From: DATFQE01 sp963739085
GTDB lineage: Bacteria; Actinomycetota; Thermoleophilia; Gaiellales; Gaiellaceae
Direction: 5' to 3'
DNA length: 64,000 nucleotides
NCBI GenBank assembly: GCA_963739085.1
Contig: CAVTZA010000013.1
Coordinates: 192,249 to 256,248 of the forward strand
Shown here: positions 7,836 to 16,695 of the stretch, piece after piece
Layout of the letters: each line of letters begins with the position of its first letter
Position numbering within the stretch: position 1 is the first letter of the stretch
Notes under the pieces: generated by a model
What the model was told of the DNA's origin: nothing
Database searches by the model: none
The model's input: only the letters and a program-made list of their open reading frames with translations
Translations under genes and position numbers: made by a program

Positions 7836-8842
7836 CCGTCTCCTCGGCCCTCGTCGAGCCGGTTGCACGCCCACTCCGCGTACTCCTGGAGCAACGGGTC
7901 GTCGCCTTCGAGGTAGCGGCCGGCAAGCCGTCGATCCTCCTCGCGCCCAGCATTGCCCAGCGCGACGAGCGCGTTGCGCTGCAGGTAGCGCCCGTCGTTC
8001 CGCGGCACGAACAGGCGCCGGTAATCGTCCGCGAGCTGCTGGGCGTCGCGCTCGAGCCAGTCCACGAGCGACACGTTCGCCTCCGCGTCCTCCGGCAGCG
8101 GGTCGTTCGCGCGGCGCTTCTCCACGCCGCGGTTCCACGGGCAGACGTCCTGGCAGATGTCGCAGCCGTACACCTGCGCGCCGAGCGCCTCCCGGTAGGG
8201 CTCGGGCACGTCGTTCGCGGTCTGCGTCCAGTAGGAGAGGCACCGGGTCGAGTCGAGCGTCCCGGGCTCGTCGAGCGCGTCGGTGGGACAGGCGTCGATG
8301 CAGAGGCGGCACGTCCCGCAGTCGAGGTCGAGCGGCGGCGTCGGCTCGAGCTCCGCCTGCGTGACGAGCGTGCCGAGCACCACCCACGAGCCGAAGCGGC
8401 GGGTGATCAGCAGCGTGTTCTTGCCGTAGAACCCGACGCCGGCGCGCGCTGCGGCTTCGCGGTCGACGTGCTGGTTCTCGTCGACGAGCACGCGGTAGAG
8501 GCCGCCGAGGCGGCGGCCGAGCGCGTCGAGCTTCTCGCGGAGCTCCGCGTACGAGTCGCGCCAGGTGTAACGCGGGAGCCGGCCCTCGCCCGGCTGGGGA
8601 TCCGGGGCGGGAGCGTAGTAGCAGAGGGCGGCAGACACCACCGTGCGCGCCCCGTCGAGGAGCGTTTCGGGATGACACGACTGCTCCGGCCTGGCCATGG
8701 TGAAGCGCATGTCGGCGAACAGCCCGCGCTCCCGCCGCTCGAGGATGTGCCGCTCGGTGGCGTCGTAGGGCGCAACGCGGGCGGCTCCGACGACGTCCAG
8801 GCCGATCTCCTCGCCTATCCGCTCGAGCTCTGCCGCCCTCAT
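7832..8842 (-). CDS. queG: epoxyqueuosine reductase QueG
   Basis: This 336-residue iron-sulfur and cobalamin enzyme performs the last step of queuosine synthesis, reducing epoxyqueuosine in tRNA. Two ferredoxin-type [4Fe-4S] motifs are visible, CGTCRLCIDACP and CDICQDVCPWN. Ahead of them is the family signature AGVGFYGKNTLLI, and the C-terminus carries HEAT-like repeats (RNDGRYLQRNALVALGN), all in the usual order. ATG 8842 was chosen because the family starts here; the upstream extension is Arg-rich shadow sequence. A CACAAT box sits 7 nt before the ATG, suggesting a leaderless start. No other queuosine gene is in the window, so the cell may salvage queuine. Confidence 0.95.
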   Translation of the reverse strand: MRAAELERIGEEIGLDVVGAARVAPYDATERHILERRERGLFADMRFTMARPEQSCHPETLLDGARTVVSAALCYYAPAPDPQPGEGRLPRYTWRDSYAELREKLDALGRRLGGLYRVLVDENQHVDREAAARAGVGFYGKNTLLITRRFGSWVVLGTLVTQAELEPTPPLDLDCGTCRLCIDACPTDALDEPGTLDSTRCLSYWTQTANDVPEPYREALGAQVYGCDICQDVCPWNRGVEKRRANDPLPEDAEANVSLVDWLERDAQQLADDYRRLFVPRNDGRYLQRNALVALGNAGREEDRRLAGRYLEGDDPLLQEYAEWACNRLDEGRGDG

Positions 8843-8870
8843 GACTCCAATTGTGCCCCTGTGTGGTGGA

Positions 8871-8876
8871 TACGAT
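8871..8876 (+). promoter_or_regulatory. -10 box of the MDR oxidoreductase gene
   Basis: TACGAT lies 8 nt before ATG 8885 in the 42-bp gap shared with divergent queG. No Shine-Dalgarno sequence is present, so transcription is probably leaderless or nearly so. Confidence 0.45.
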
Positions 8877-8884
8877 CGCCGCCC

Positions 8885-9877
8885 ATGAAGGCGATCCGCA
8901 TCCACGAGGACGGCGGCCCCGAGGTTCTTCGGTACGAGGAGGCGCCCGATCCCACTGCCGGTCCAGGTGAGGTGCTGGTCTCGCTCCGGGCGGCTTCGCT
9001 CAACCGGCTCGACGTCTGGGTCCGCCGGGGCCTGCCGTCGGTGCCCAAGCCGCGGATCCTCGGCGCGGACGGAGCAGGCATCGTCGCCGGGCTCGGCGAG
9101 GGTGTCCAGGGGCTCGAGAAGGGCCAGCGCGTTGTCATCAATCCGGGCCTCGAGCACGGCGACGGGCGCATCACCGTGGTCGGCGAGCACACCGACGGGA
9201 CCCATGCCGAGCTGATCGCCGTGCCGGCGTCGAACGTCCACCCCCTTCCCGACTCGCTGTCGTTCGAGCAGGCCGCCGCGTTCCCCCTGGTCTACGAGAC
9301 CGTCTACCGCATGCTCGTGACGCGGGCCGCGCTCCGCGAGGGCGAGTGGGTGCTCGCGTGGGGAGTCGGCAGCGGGATCGGCACCGCCACGTTGGCGCTC
9401 GCGACCGCCCTCGGCGCGCGGGTGATCGCGACGTCGTCGAGCGACGACAAGCTGGCGAAGGCAACCGAGCTCGGCGCCGAGGCGACCATCAACCACGCCG
9501 ACGAGGATGTCGCCGCGCGGGTCAAGGAGGCCACGGGCGGCCGCGGGGCCGACGTCGTCGTCGAGCACGTCGGCGAGGCGACCTGGCAGACCTCGCTGGC
9601 GGCCGCCGGCCAGGGCGCACGCGTCACCGTGTGCGGCGCAACGACGGGGCCGAACCCGAAGGCTGCGCTCCACCGCGTCTGGTGGAAGCAGCTCACGATC
9701 CTGGGCTCGACGATGGGCACGCGCGAGGACTTCGCAGGCGCTTACGAGCTCGTCAAGGCGGGGCGCGCGCCGGTCGTCGTCGACTCGGTCTTCCCGCTCG
9801 CCGAGGCCCGCGCAGCCCACGAGCGCATGGAACGCGGCGAGCAGATGGGGAAGATCGTGCTCGCGATCCCCGGGTAG
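8885..9877 (+). CDS. zinc-independent MDR-family alcohol dehydrogenase/quinone oxidoreductase
   Basis: A 330-residue medium-chain reductase. The GroES-like N-terminal domain (KAIRIHEDGGPEVLRYEEAP, ASLNRLDVWVRRG) is followed by a Rossmann domain with WGVGSGIGTATLALATALGA and DVVVEHVGEATW. The zinc-ligand pattern GHE plus Cys is absent, which favours the quinone-reductase/crotonyl-reductase-like branch using NADPH. Length is typical. The substrate is unknown. It is divergent from queG and converges on the SDR gene with only 6 bp between stops. Confidence 0.88.
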   Translation: MKAIRIHEDGGPEVLRYEEAPDPTAGPGEVLVSLRAASLNRLDVWVRRGLPSVPKPRILGADGAGIVAGLGEGVQGLEKGQRVVINPGLEHGDGRITVVGEHTDGTHAELIAVPASNVHPLPDSLSFEQAAAFPLVYETVYRMLVTRAALREGEWVLAWGVGSGIGTATLALATALGARVIATSSSDDKLAKATELGAEATINHADEDVAARVKEATGGRGADVVVEHVGEATWQTSLAAAGQGARVTVCGATTGPNPKAALHRVWWKQLTILGSTMGTREDFAGAYELVKAGRAPVVVDSVFPLAEARAAHERMERGEQMGKIVLAIPG

Positions 9878-9883
9878 CGCCGC

Positions 9884-10654
9884 CTACTCGGGCGTCACGT
9901 ACGCGGCGGTCAGACCACCGTCGACGAGAAAGGTCGACGCGTTCACATACGACGACTCGTCGCTCGCGAGGAAGAGCGCCGCGTTGACGATCTCGCGCGG
10001 CTTCGCGAGCCGGCCCATCGGCAAGTGGATCTGGCGCCGCTCGTAGGCGGCAGGGTCGTCGCCGAAGATCCGCAGCAGCAGCGGCGTCTCGACCGGGCCA
10101 GGACAGAGCGCGTTCACGCGCACGCCCTGGCGCGCGAACTGCACGCCCAGCTCGCGGGTCAGCGAGAGCACCGCTCCCTTCGAGGCCGTGTACGAAATCT
10201 GCGACGTAGCCGCGCCTACGAGCGCCACGAACGACGCGACGTTGATCACCGAGCCGCCCCCACGCTCGAGCAGGTAGGGGATTCCGTACTTGCAGCAGAG
10301 GTAGACGCCCTTGGTGTTGACGTCCTGGACCCGCTGCCACGCGTCCGGTTCTGTCTCGAGAATCGAGCCGTCGTCCGCCGGTGAGATGCCCGCGTTGTTG
10401 TAGAGCACGTCGATGCCGCCGTAGCGCTCGGCAGTCGCGCGGTACATGGCCTGGACGCTGTCGGCGTCGGCCACGTCCACGGTGACCGCGATTGCGTCGC
10501 GTGCCTCCGCGGCCGTCTGCTCGGCCGCGGCCGCGTCGACGTCGGCGACGCACACGCTCGCGCCCTCCGCCGAGAACAGGAGCGCAGCCTCGCGGCCCAT
10601 GCCGCCGCCGGCACCCGTGATCACTGCGACCTTGCCCTCGAGCCGGCCCGCCAC
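9884..10654 (-). CDS. short-chain dehydrogenase/reductase
   Basis: A 256-residue classical SDR. It has the cofactor motif TGAGGGMGREAALLF, the acidic DVD at the end of beta2 (favouring NAD), NNAG, the catalytic Ser in VINVASFVA and the YTASK Tyr/Lys pair, ending VDGGLTAAYVTPE. It oxidises or reduces an alcohol/ketone pair; the substrate is not predictable. The GTG start at 10654 overlaps the stop of the aldehyde dehydrogenase by one base, so this is the last gene of the minus-strand operon starting at 16660. Confidence 0.92.
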   Translation of the reverse strand: MAGRLEGKVAVITGAGGGMGREAALLFSAEGASVCVADVDAAAAEQTAAEARDAIAVTVDVADADSVQAMYRATAERYGGIDVLYNNAGISPADDGSILETEPDAWQRVQDVNTKGVYLCCKYGIPYLLERGGGSVINVASFVALVGAATSQISYTASKGAVLSLTRELGVQFARQGVRVNALCPGPVETPLLLRIFGDDPAAYERRQIHLPMGRLAKPREIVNAALFLASDESSYVNASTFLVDGGLTAAYVTPE

Positions 10655-12006
10655 TACGCCTCGGTCGACAGGAACACGTTCTTGACCTCGGAGTAGCTCT
10701 CGAGGGCGTGCATCCCGAGCTCCCGCCCGAACCCGGACTGCTTGAAGCCGCCGAAGGGCGTCGCCACTCGCACGGAGCTATTGGAATTGACGGAGAGGAC
10801 GCCCGTGTCGATCGCCCGCGCGACCCGCAGGGCGCGCGCTCCGTCGCGCGTCCAGATCGAGCCCGACAGCCCGTACGGCGTGTCGTTGGCGAGCGCGATC
10901 GCCTCGGCCTCGTCCTCGAAGGGGATCAGGGCGGCGACCGGGCCGAACACCTCCTCCCGCGCGACGCGGTCGTCGTTCGACGCCTCCACGAGCGTGCAGG
11001 GGAACCAGAAGCCGGGACCGTCTGGAGTGTTTCCACGGTAGACAACGTTACCGTCGACGTAGGACGACACGGTCTCGCGGTGCTGCGCCGAGATGAGCGG
11101 GCCCATCTCCGTCGCCTCGTCGGCTGGGTCGCCGACGCGCACGCCGGACGTCGACTCCACGAGCAGCTCGACGAAACGATCCCAGGCCGAGCGCTCCACC
11201 AGGATCCGGGAGCGGGCGCAACAGTCCTGCCCGGCGTTGTCGAAGACCGCGTAGGGTGCAGCGGCTGCTGCACGCTCGAGGTCGGAGTCCCCGAAGACCA
11301 GGTTCGCCGACTTGCCGCCGAGCTCGAGGCTCACGCGCTTGATCGTGTCCGCCGCGCCGCGCATCACGCCGGCGCCCACCTCCGTGGAGCCCGTGAAGGC
11401 GATCTTCGCCACATCGGGGTGCTCCACCAAGCGTTGGCCGACGACGCGCCCCGGCCCGACGACGACGTTGAGGACGCCCTCGGGAATGCCCGCCTCGAGC
11501 GCGAGCTCGGCCAGCCGCAGCGCCGACAGCGGCGTCAGCTCGGCGGGCTTCAGCACGACGGTGTTGCCGCACGCCAGCGCGGGCCCGAGCTTCCAGCTCG
11601 CGATGTTCAGCGGGAAGTTCCAGGGCACGATCAGCCCGCAGACGCCGAGCGGTTCGCGGAAGGTGATGTCGACGCCGCCGTCCACGGGAATCGTCTCGCC
11701 GTGGTGCTTGTCGACCGCACCCGCGTAGAAGTGGAAGACGTTCGCGACCATGGCCACCTCGCCGCGCGCCCCGGCGATCGGCTTGCCGACGTTCTGCGAC
11801 TCGATCCGGGCCAGCTCCTCGGCATGTTCCTCGACGAGCGAGGCCAGCCGGCGCAGCAGGCGCGCGCGATCGGCCACGCTCACGGCCCTCCACGTGGGGA
11901 ACGCGGCCCGCGCACCGGCGACGGCGGTGTCCACCTCCTCGACACCCGCCTGCTCGAGCTCGGCGATCGGCTGCTCGGTGGCCGGGTTGAGGACGGTGAG
12001 CGTCAC
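10654..12006 (-). CDS. aldehyde dehydrogenase of PuuC/betaine-aldehyde type
   Basis: A 450-residue NAD(P)-dependent aldehyde dehydrogenase with Glu228 in VSLELGGKSAN and nucleophile Cys262 in NAGQDCCARS. The sequence around IVPWNFPLNIASWKLGPALACG and PFGGFKQSGFGRELG is typical of amino-aldehyde dehydrogenases (PuuC, BetB, AldA-like). It is slightly short at the N-terminus compared with 475-495-residue relatives. GTG 12006 overlaps the stop of the glutamine amidotransferase by 4 bp (GTGA). Beside a glutamine-synthetase-like ligase and gamma-glutamyl hydrolase candidates, its likely substrate is a gamma-glutamylated aminoaldehyde; this is inferred from context. Confidence 0.9.
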   Translation of the reverse strand: MTLTVLNPATEQPIAELEQAGVEEVDTAVAGARAAFPTWRAVSVADRARLLRRLASLVEEHAEELARIESQNVGKPIAGARGEVAMVANVFHFYAGAVDKHHGETIPVDGGVDITFREPLGVCGLIVPWNFPLNIASWKLGPALACGNTVVLKPAELTPLSALRLAELALEAGIPEGVLNVVVGPGRVVGQRLVEHPDVAKIAFTGSTEVGAGVMRGAADTIKRVSLELGGKSANLVFGDSDLERAAAAAPYAVFDNAGQDCCARSRILVERSAWDRFVELLVESTSGVRVGDPADEATEMGPLISAQHRETVSSYVDGNVVYRGNTPDGPGFWFPCTLVEASNDDRVAREEVFGPVAALIPFEDEAEAIALANDTPYGLSGSIWTRDGARALRVARAIDTGVLSVNSNSSVRVATPFGGFKQSGFGRELGMHALESYSEVKNVFLSTEA

Positions 12007-12715
12007 GCCCGACGCTCCTCGGCATAGCGCGAAGCTTCGTCGACCAGCGCCCGGAAGAGCGACAGGTCGTCGCTCCGCTCGGGATGCCAGACGACGGCCA
12101 GAGCGAAGCGGCGCCGCGGGTCCTCAAGCGCCTCCACCGTCCCGTCGGCCGCCCATGCGACCTCCTCGAGGTCGTCACCGATGCGTCCGAGGCCCTGGTG
12201 GTGCTCGGACGGCACCACGATGGTCTCTCCCAGCAGCGCGGCGAGCCTGCTGCCCTGCTTGACGCGGACGTCGTGCTGACGGCCGTCTCACCCGCGCCGT
12301 TGCCGTGGAGATCGGCGCCGTCGAGGTGCTGGACGATGTCGCCGCCGCGCAGGACGTTCAACAGCTGGGAGCCGCGGCAGATCGCAAGTACGGGCATGTC
12401 GCGAGCGAGAGCGTTCTCGAGCAGGGCGAGCTCGGCCTGGTCGCGCTCGGGTCGCGTGCCGGGCATCTCCGGGTGGGCCTCCGCGCCGTAGAGCGACGGG
12501 TCCACGTCCACTCCGCCCGTGACGAGCAGCCCGTCGAGTGCGTCGAGCGTCTCGCCCACGGCGTCGGTGTCCGGCGGCAGCTGCACCGGCCGTGCGCCGG
12601 CAGTCGACAGCGCGCGCACATACGCGAGCGGCGTCAGCGCGGCGAGCGAGCTCCAGTGCGCCCAGCGAGCGTCCTCGACGAACGAGGTGACACCGACGAG
12701 CGGCGTGCGCGCCAT
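12003..12715 (-). CDS. class I glutamine amidotransferase (PuuD-like hydrolase), one frameshift
   Basis: Peptidase C26/GATase family. The N-terminal part (MARTPLVGVTSFVEDARWAH, LLVTGGVDVDPSLYGAE, nucleophile Cys in LAICRGSQLLNVLRGG) is in one frame. After about position 12285 the similarity continues in the -1 frame (QHDVRVKQGSRLAALLG, then SEHHQGLGRIGDDLEEVAW and VVWHPERSDD with the catalytic His/Glu). One missing base explains this. Family members hydrolyse gamma-glutamyl-GABA or related gamma-glutamyl amides. It overlaps its neighbours by 1 and 4 bp in a tight operon. The frameshift is likely an assembly error because all catalytic residues survive. Confidence 0.8.
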
Positions 12716-13426
12716 CAGCCTCGCACCTTGCGGTAGGCGCGCGCCTCATCGACGAGAGCGCTGAAGAGCGCGAAGTCCTCGCCTTCCTCCGGGTGCCAGA
12801 GGACGCCGACCGCGAACCGCTTGCCGGGATCCTCGAGCGCCTCGACGGTGCCGTCGTCGGCCCAGCCCACCTCCTGTAGGCCGTCCCCGACCCGTCCGTA
12901 CCCCTGGTGGTGGTGCGACTTGACCGGCGCGTGCTCGCCGAGCAGCCCGCCGACGCGCGAGGCCGGGTCGAGACGCACGCCGTGGTCGGAGAACGCCCCC
13001 GGCTGGTGCTTGTGGCGCTCGTGCTCGACCTGCTCCGGGAGGTGCTGCACGAGATCGCCCCCGCGCGCGACGTTGAGCAGCTGGGAACCGCGGCAGACCG
13101 CCAGAACGGGCATGTCCCGCTGGAGCGCGGCCTGGAGCAGCCGCAGCTCCGCCTGGTCCCGGATCGGGTGCGGTTCGTCCGTCTCCGGATGTGCGTCGGC
13201 GCCGTAGAGGTCGGGGTCGAGATCGCCGCCGCCCGAGAAGATCAGTCCGTCAAGGGCGCTCAGGGTCTCCTCGAGAGCCGTCCTCGCTCGGAGGCACGAT
13301 CAGCGCACGCCCGCCGGCGTGCTCGACCGCCCGGACGTAGTTGAGCGGCACGAGCGCCGCCTCCTCCGTCCACACGCCCCACCGGATTTCCTCCGCGTAA
13401 GCGGTGATGCCGATCAGCGGTCTCAT
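12715..13426 (-). CDS. second class I glutamine amidotransferase, one frameshift
   Basis: A paralogue of the downstream gene. It starts at ATG 13426 behind GAGGTGG with MRPLIGITAYAEEIRWGVW. Near 13275 the frame shifts; the continuation reads LEETLSALDGLIFSGGGDLD, then the nucleophile elbow VLAVCRGSQLLNVARGG, HHHQGYGRVGDGLQEVGW and VLWHPEEGED. With the break repaired the length is about 237 residues, normal for PuuD-type gamma-glutamyl hydrolases. Two such hydrolases in tandem suggest two related gamma-glutamyl substrates or a duplication. The single indel leaves every catalytic residue in place, so the gene may well be intact in the organism. Confidence 0.78.
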
Positions 13427-13501
13427 CCACCTCGAAGAACTCTCTTTCTAGTGGACTTTATTCCAGCGGCGAGGCCTGGATCGGCGCGGCGAGCCGCGCG
13501 C

Positions 13502-14475
13502 CTAGGTCGTCGCCGGCCTGCGTCTCCGCCGGACGGCGACGGACAGCACTCCCACCGCGAGCAGGACCACGATGCCCCCCACTCCGACGAGGGCATTCGC
13601 GAGGGCGTCGCGGGAGCTCCCGCTCGACCGCTGCCGGTCGAGTGCCGCGGGGCCGGCTCGGCGACAGCGAACGTGCTCGCGTCGACCATGGCCAGGGCGT
13701 TCGTTCCGTCGTCCAGCACGAGGCGTGAGCCGCCACGGTCGAGCCGCAGGCGCGGAACACCGAGGTGCCGGACGGTGAGCGAATCGAGGTCGATACAGCG
13801 GGCGGTCCGGCCGCTCGTGTCGAGCGCGTGGATGAACGGGTGCTTGCCGGCGCCGTCGTACAGCGTGTACGCCCAGCGGCCGTCGGTGCTCATCGTGCGT
13901 GTGAGCGGAAAGCCCCGCATGGCCTCGTCGGGCTCGTGCGGGTCGATGATCGGTCCCGGGATGAGACGCCCGCGGGCCGTGTCGTAGGCGCGCACGGCGT
14001 AGCGGGTCGGATCGTTCGGCGCCACGTACTGGATCAGGTAGACGAGCCGGCCGTTCGGGGAGATCGCGTCGAAGCTGAAGTCGCCGTCGAGGCGGAGGTA
14101 GCGGCTCATGCGCAGCCGCTTGGCGTCGACGATCGCGAGGTACGTGAACGGTTGCGGAAAGCTCACGCGGGACCGGATCAGGACGAGCGTCCCCCCGTCC
14201 GCCGAGATCCCGCTGGCCGTGCCGTCGAGCGCCACTGCCGGGATCGTGTAGCGCCCATGGACGAAACGCGTGCGCATGATGCGGCCGCCGCGCTGCTGCA
14301 CCTGGGCCAGCACCGTGCCGCCTGGCGCCGGCAGCGCCGTGTAGCGGGTGAGGCCGATCGGGACGCCTTCGAGCCCGCCGTCGGGGACGGCGATCGGAAG
14401 GCCGTCGGCTCGTGCCGCGCCGGCGAGCACCCCCGCCACGATGAGTCCGGTCAGTGCGGTGAGCAGCGCGCGCAT
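13502..14475 (-). CDS. secreted/membrane-anchored WD-like repeat protein, frameshift near the C-terminus
   Basis: It starts at ATG 14475 with a GGGAGG site 5 nt upstream and a clear signal peptide (ALLTALTGLIVAGVLAGAARA). The middle has beta-propeller-like repeats (FTYLAIVDAKRLRMSRYLRL, DGRWAYTLYDGAGKHPFIHAL). In the annotated frame the sequence becomes nonsense near 13640. In the shifted frame it continues as DALANALVGVGG plus a transmembrane helix and ends RRRRRPATT at 13502. I therefore place the true end at 13502: an extracytoplasmic propeller held by a C-terminal membrane anchor. Function unknown; it looks like a passenger in the operon. Confidence 0.68.
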
Positions 14476-14538
14476 GTCGCCTCCCTCGTCGAGCGAATCC
14501 GTCGTCGCTACTACGCCGCTCGCGGCGTTCGGGGTCCC

Positions 14539-15296
14539 TCAGCGCGCGAGCGCGGCGAGCACCTCGTCGTGGAGGCGCCCGTTGCTGGAGACGCCGCTGC
14601 CTCCGTCGGGCCGCGCGATCCCCCCGAAGTCGGTGAACCGGCCGCCCGCCTCCTCGACGATCAGCTGCACGGGGGCGAGGTCCCAGAGGTTCACGTCCGC
14701 TTCGAGCGCGAAGTCGAGGCGGCCTTCGGCGACGAGGGCGTGATGCCAGAAATCGCCGTAGGCCCGCTCCATCCAGACGCGTGCGGAGATGGCCCGCAGA
14801 GCGGCCCCGTGGCCGTGCTCGTCGAAGCTGCGGACGCCGCCGTGGGAGAACGAGGCGTCCTCCAAGGTGGCGACCGAGGAGACGCGGATCGGCCGTCCGT
14901 TCGCGAATGCCCCGTCGCCGCGCGCCGCCCACCAGCGCGTCCCGAGCGCGGGTGCCGACGCCACAGCGGCCACAACGGTGCCGTCCCGCTCGAACGCGAT
15001 GAGCGTCGCCCAGAGCGGGATCCCGCGCACGTAGTGGCGCGTCCCGTCGATCGGGTCGAGGATCCAGCGCACGGGGCCGCCGCCGTCATCGCCGAACTCC
15101 TCGCCGACGACGGCGTCGCCGGGACGATCGCGCCCGATCGCCGGCGCAGGGCTTCTTCCGCCTCACGGTCCGCGACCGAGACCGGCGTCAGGTCGACCTT
15201 CGTCTCGACCGCGAGCTGCGGCGAGCGGAAGTACCGCATGGTGATCGAGTCGGCGAGATCGGCGAGCGACAGCGCAAAGGCAAGGTCGTCGTTCAC
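14539..15296 (-). CDS. inositol monophosphatase-family phosphatase (HisN-like), one frameshift
   Basis: GTG at 15296 begins NDDLAFALSLADLADSITMR followed by KVDLTPVSVADREAEEALRR. The similarity then jumps frame near 15140 and continues with the metal-binding motif WILDPIDGTRHYVRGIPLW and, near the end, WDLAPVQLIVEEAGGRFTDF. These are the two IMPase signatures (DPIDGT and WDxxP). The short N-terminus and sequence style resemble actinobacterial histidinol-phosphatase HisN or inositol-1-phosphatase; the substrate is uncertain. It lies 29 bp downstream of the ligase gene at 15326 in the same operon. One indel restores a normal protein of about 252 residues. Confidence 0.8.
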
Positions 15297-15325
15297 GCCG
15301 CGATCGTACGGAAGGGCGACCTCCG

Positions 15326-16660
15326 TCAGCCGCGTTCGAACAGTCGCTCGCGCTCGTAGCAGGTCACGACCTCGTCGAAGAGGCGCTGCTCCGTGCGCGC
15401 GTAGTTGAGGTAGTGGTCGACAACGTCGTCGCCGAGCGCCGCCCTGGCGATCGTGCCTTCCTCGAGCGCCGCGATCGCCTCCCGCAGCGAGTGCGGGAAG
15501 CGCTCGGCATCCGACTCGTAGGCGTTTCCCTCGAGCGGCGGCGGCAGCTCCAGCTCGTTCTCGATTCCGTGCAGCCCGGCGGCGATCAGGGCGGAGAACG
15601 CAAGGTACGGATTGACGTCTCCGCCCGGTATCCGCGTCTCGGTCCGCAACGAGCCACCGTGGCCGACGATGCGGAAGCCGCAGGTGCGGTTGTCGTGCCC
15701 CCACGCGAGTGTCGTCGGAGCCCAGCTGCCCGCGGCGTAGCGCTTGTAGGAGTTGATCGTCGGCGCCAGGAGGACAGCCAACTCGCGGGAGCAGGCGATA
15801 TGGCCCGCGAGGTACTGCTTGAACAGGTCGGACTCGCCCGCGAAAGCGTTCTCACCCTCCTGCCACAAGCTCGAGTGGATGTGACATGAGTTGCAGATCC
15901 AGGTGTGGTCGGGCTTGGCCATGAAGGTGATCGAGCAGCCGTTCAGGTGCGCGATCTCCTTGGCGCCGTTCTTGTAGATCGCGTGGTTGTCGGCCATCGT
16001 GACGGCATCCGCGAAGCGGAAGTTGATCTCCTGCTGACCGGGCCAGGCTTCGCCCTTGGACGTCTCGACCTTGATCCCGGCGCCCTGCATGCAGTTGCGG
16101 ATCTGACGCATGAGCGGCTCGTCGTAGGTCGTGGCCAGGATGTGATAGTCGAGGATGTAGGGCACGGACGGCGTAAGATCCCGGTAGTGCTGCGCGTGTG
16201 CCTGTTCGTAGGTCTCCTTGAGCAGGAAGAACTGGAGCTCCGAGCCGAACATGGGTGTCAGTCCGCGCTCGGCCGCGCGCTCCATCTGCTGCTTCAGCAC
16301 CTGGCGCGGCGACGGCCGAACGGGTGAACCGTCGTGCCAGACGACATCGGCCAGCACGAGCGCCGTCCCCTCCAGCCACGGGATGCGGCGAAGCGTGGCG
16401 ACGTCGGGCTTCAGCCCGAAGTCTCCGTAACCCTGCTCCCAGCTCGCGATCTGGTAGCCGGGAATCGGATCCATCTCAGTCTCGAGCGCAAGCAGGTAGT
16501 TGCACCCCTCGACGCCGTGTTCGGCAACGTTGTCCTCGATGAAGAACTCGGCGTGCAGGCGCTTGCCCATCAGGCGGGCCTGCATGTCGGTGAAGGCGAC
16601 GAGCACCGTGTCGATCTCGCCGCTCTCGACGAGGGCCGCCAGTTCTTCGACGCCGAGCAT
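15326..16660 (-). CDS. glutamine synthetase-like gamma-glutamyl-amine ligase
   Basis: A 444-residue member of the GS catalytic family. It has the GS beta-grasp N-terminus (VLVAFTDMQARLMGKRL), the ATP/glutamate site region (PGQQEINFRF, HTWICNSCHIHSSLW) and the signature TINSYKRYAAGSWAPTTLAWG with NRTCGFRI and RTETRIPGGDVNPYLAFSAL. It lacks the adenylylation Tyr region of GlnA I. Together with the downstream gamma-glutamyl hydrolases and aldehyde dehydrogenase this favours a PuuA/GlnA3/GlnA4-type enzyme that glutamylates a polyamine or ethanolamine, not ammonia assimilation. It is the first gene of the operon, with TAGGAT 6 nt before ATG and TTGCCT 18 nt further up. Confidence 0.87.
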   Translation of the reverse strand: MLGVEELAALVESGEIDTVLVAFTDMQARLMGKRLHAEFFIEDNVAEHGVEGCNYLLALETEMDPIPGYQIASWEQGYGDFGLKPDVATLRRIPWLEGTALVLADVVWHDGSPVRPSPRQVLKQQMERAAERGLTPMFGSELQFFLLKETYEQAHAQHYRDLTPSVPYILDYHILATTYDEPLMRQIRNCMQGAGIKVETSKGEAWPGQQEINFRFADAVTMADNHAIYKNGAKEIAHLNGCSITFMAKPDHTWICNSCHIHSSLWQEGENAFAGESDLFKQYLAGHIACSRELAVLLAPTINSYKRYAAGSWAPTTLAWGHDNRTCGFRIVGHGGSLRTETRIPGGDVNPYLAFSALIAAGLHGIENELELPPPLEGNAYESDAERFPHSLREAIAALEEGTIARAALGDDVVDHYLNYARTEQRLFDEVVTCYERERLFERG

Positions 16661-16666
16661 CCTGCG

Positions 16667-16695
16667 ATCCTAAGCCGAAGCCGCCGGGCTAGGCA
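16667..16695 (-). promoter_or_regulatory. leaderless promoter of the GS-like operon
   Basis: TTGCCT-N18-TAGGAT on the minus strand. The -10 box (16667-16672) ends 6 nt before ATG 16660. The -35 box falls in the 3' end of the upstream oxidoreductase gene. Confidence 0.55.
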
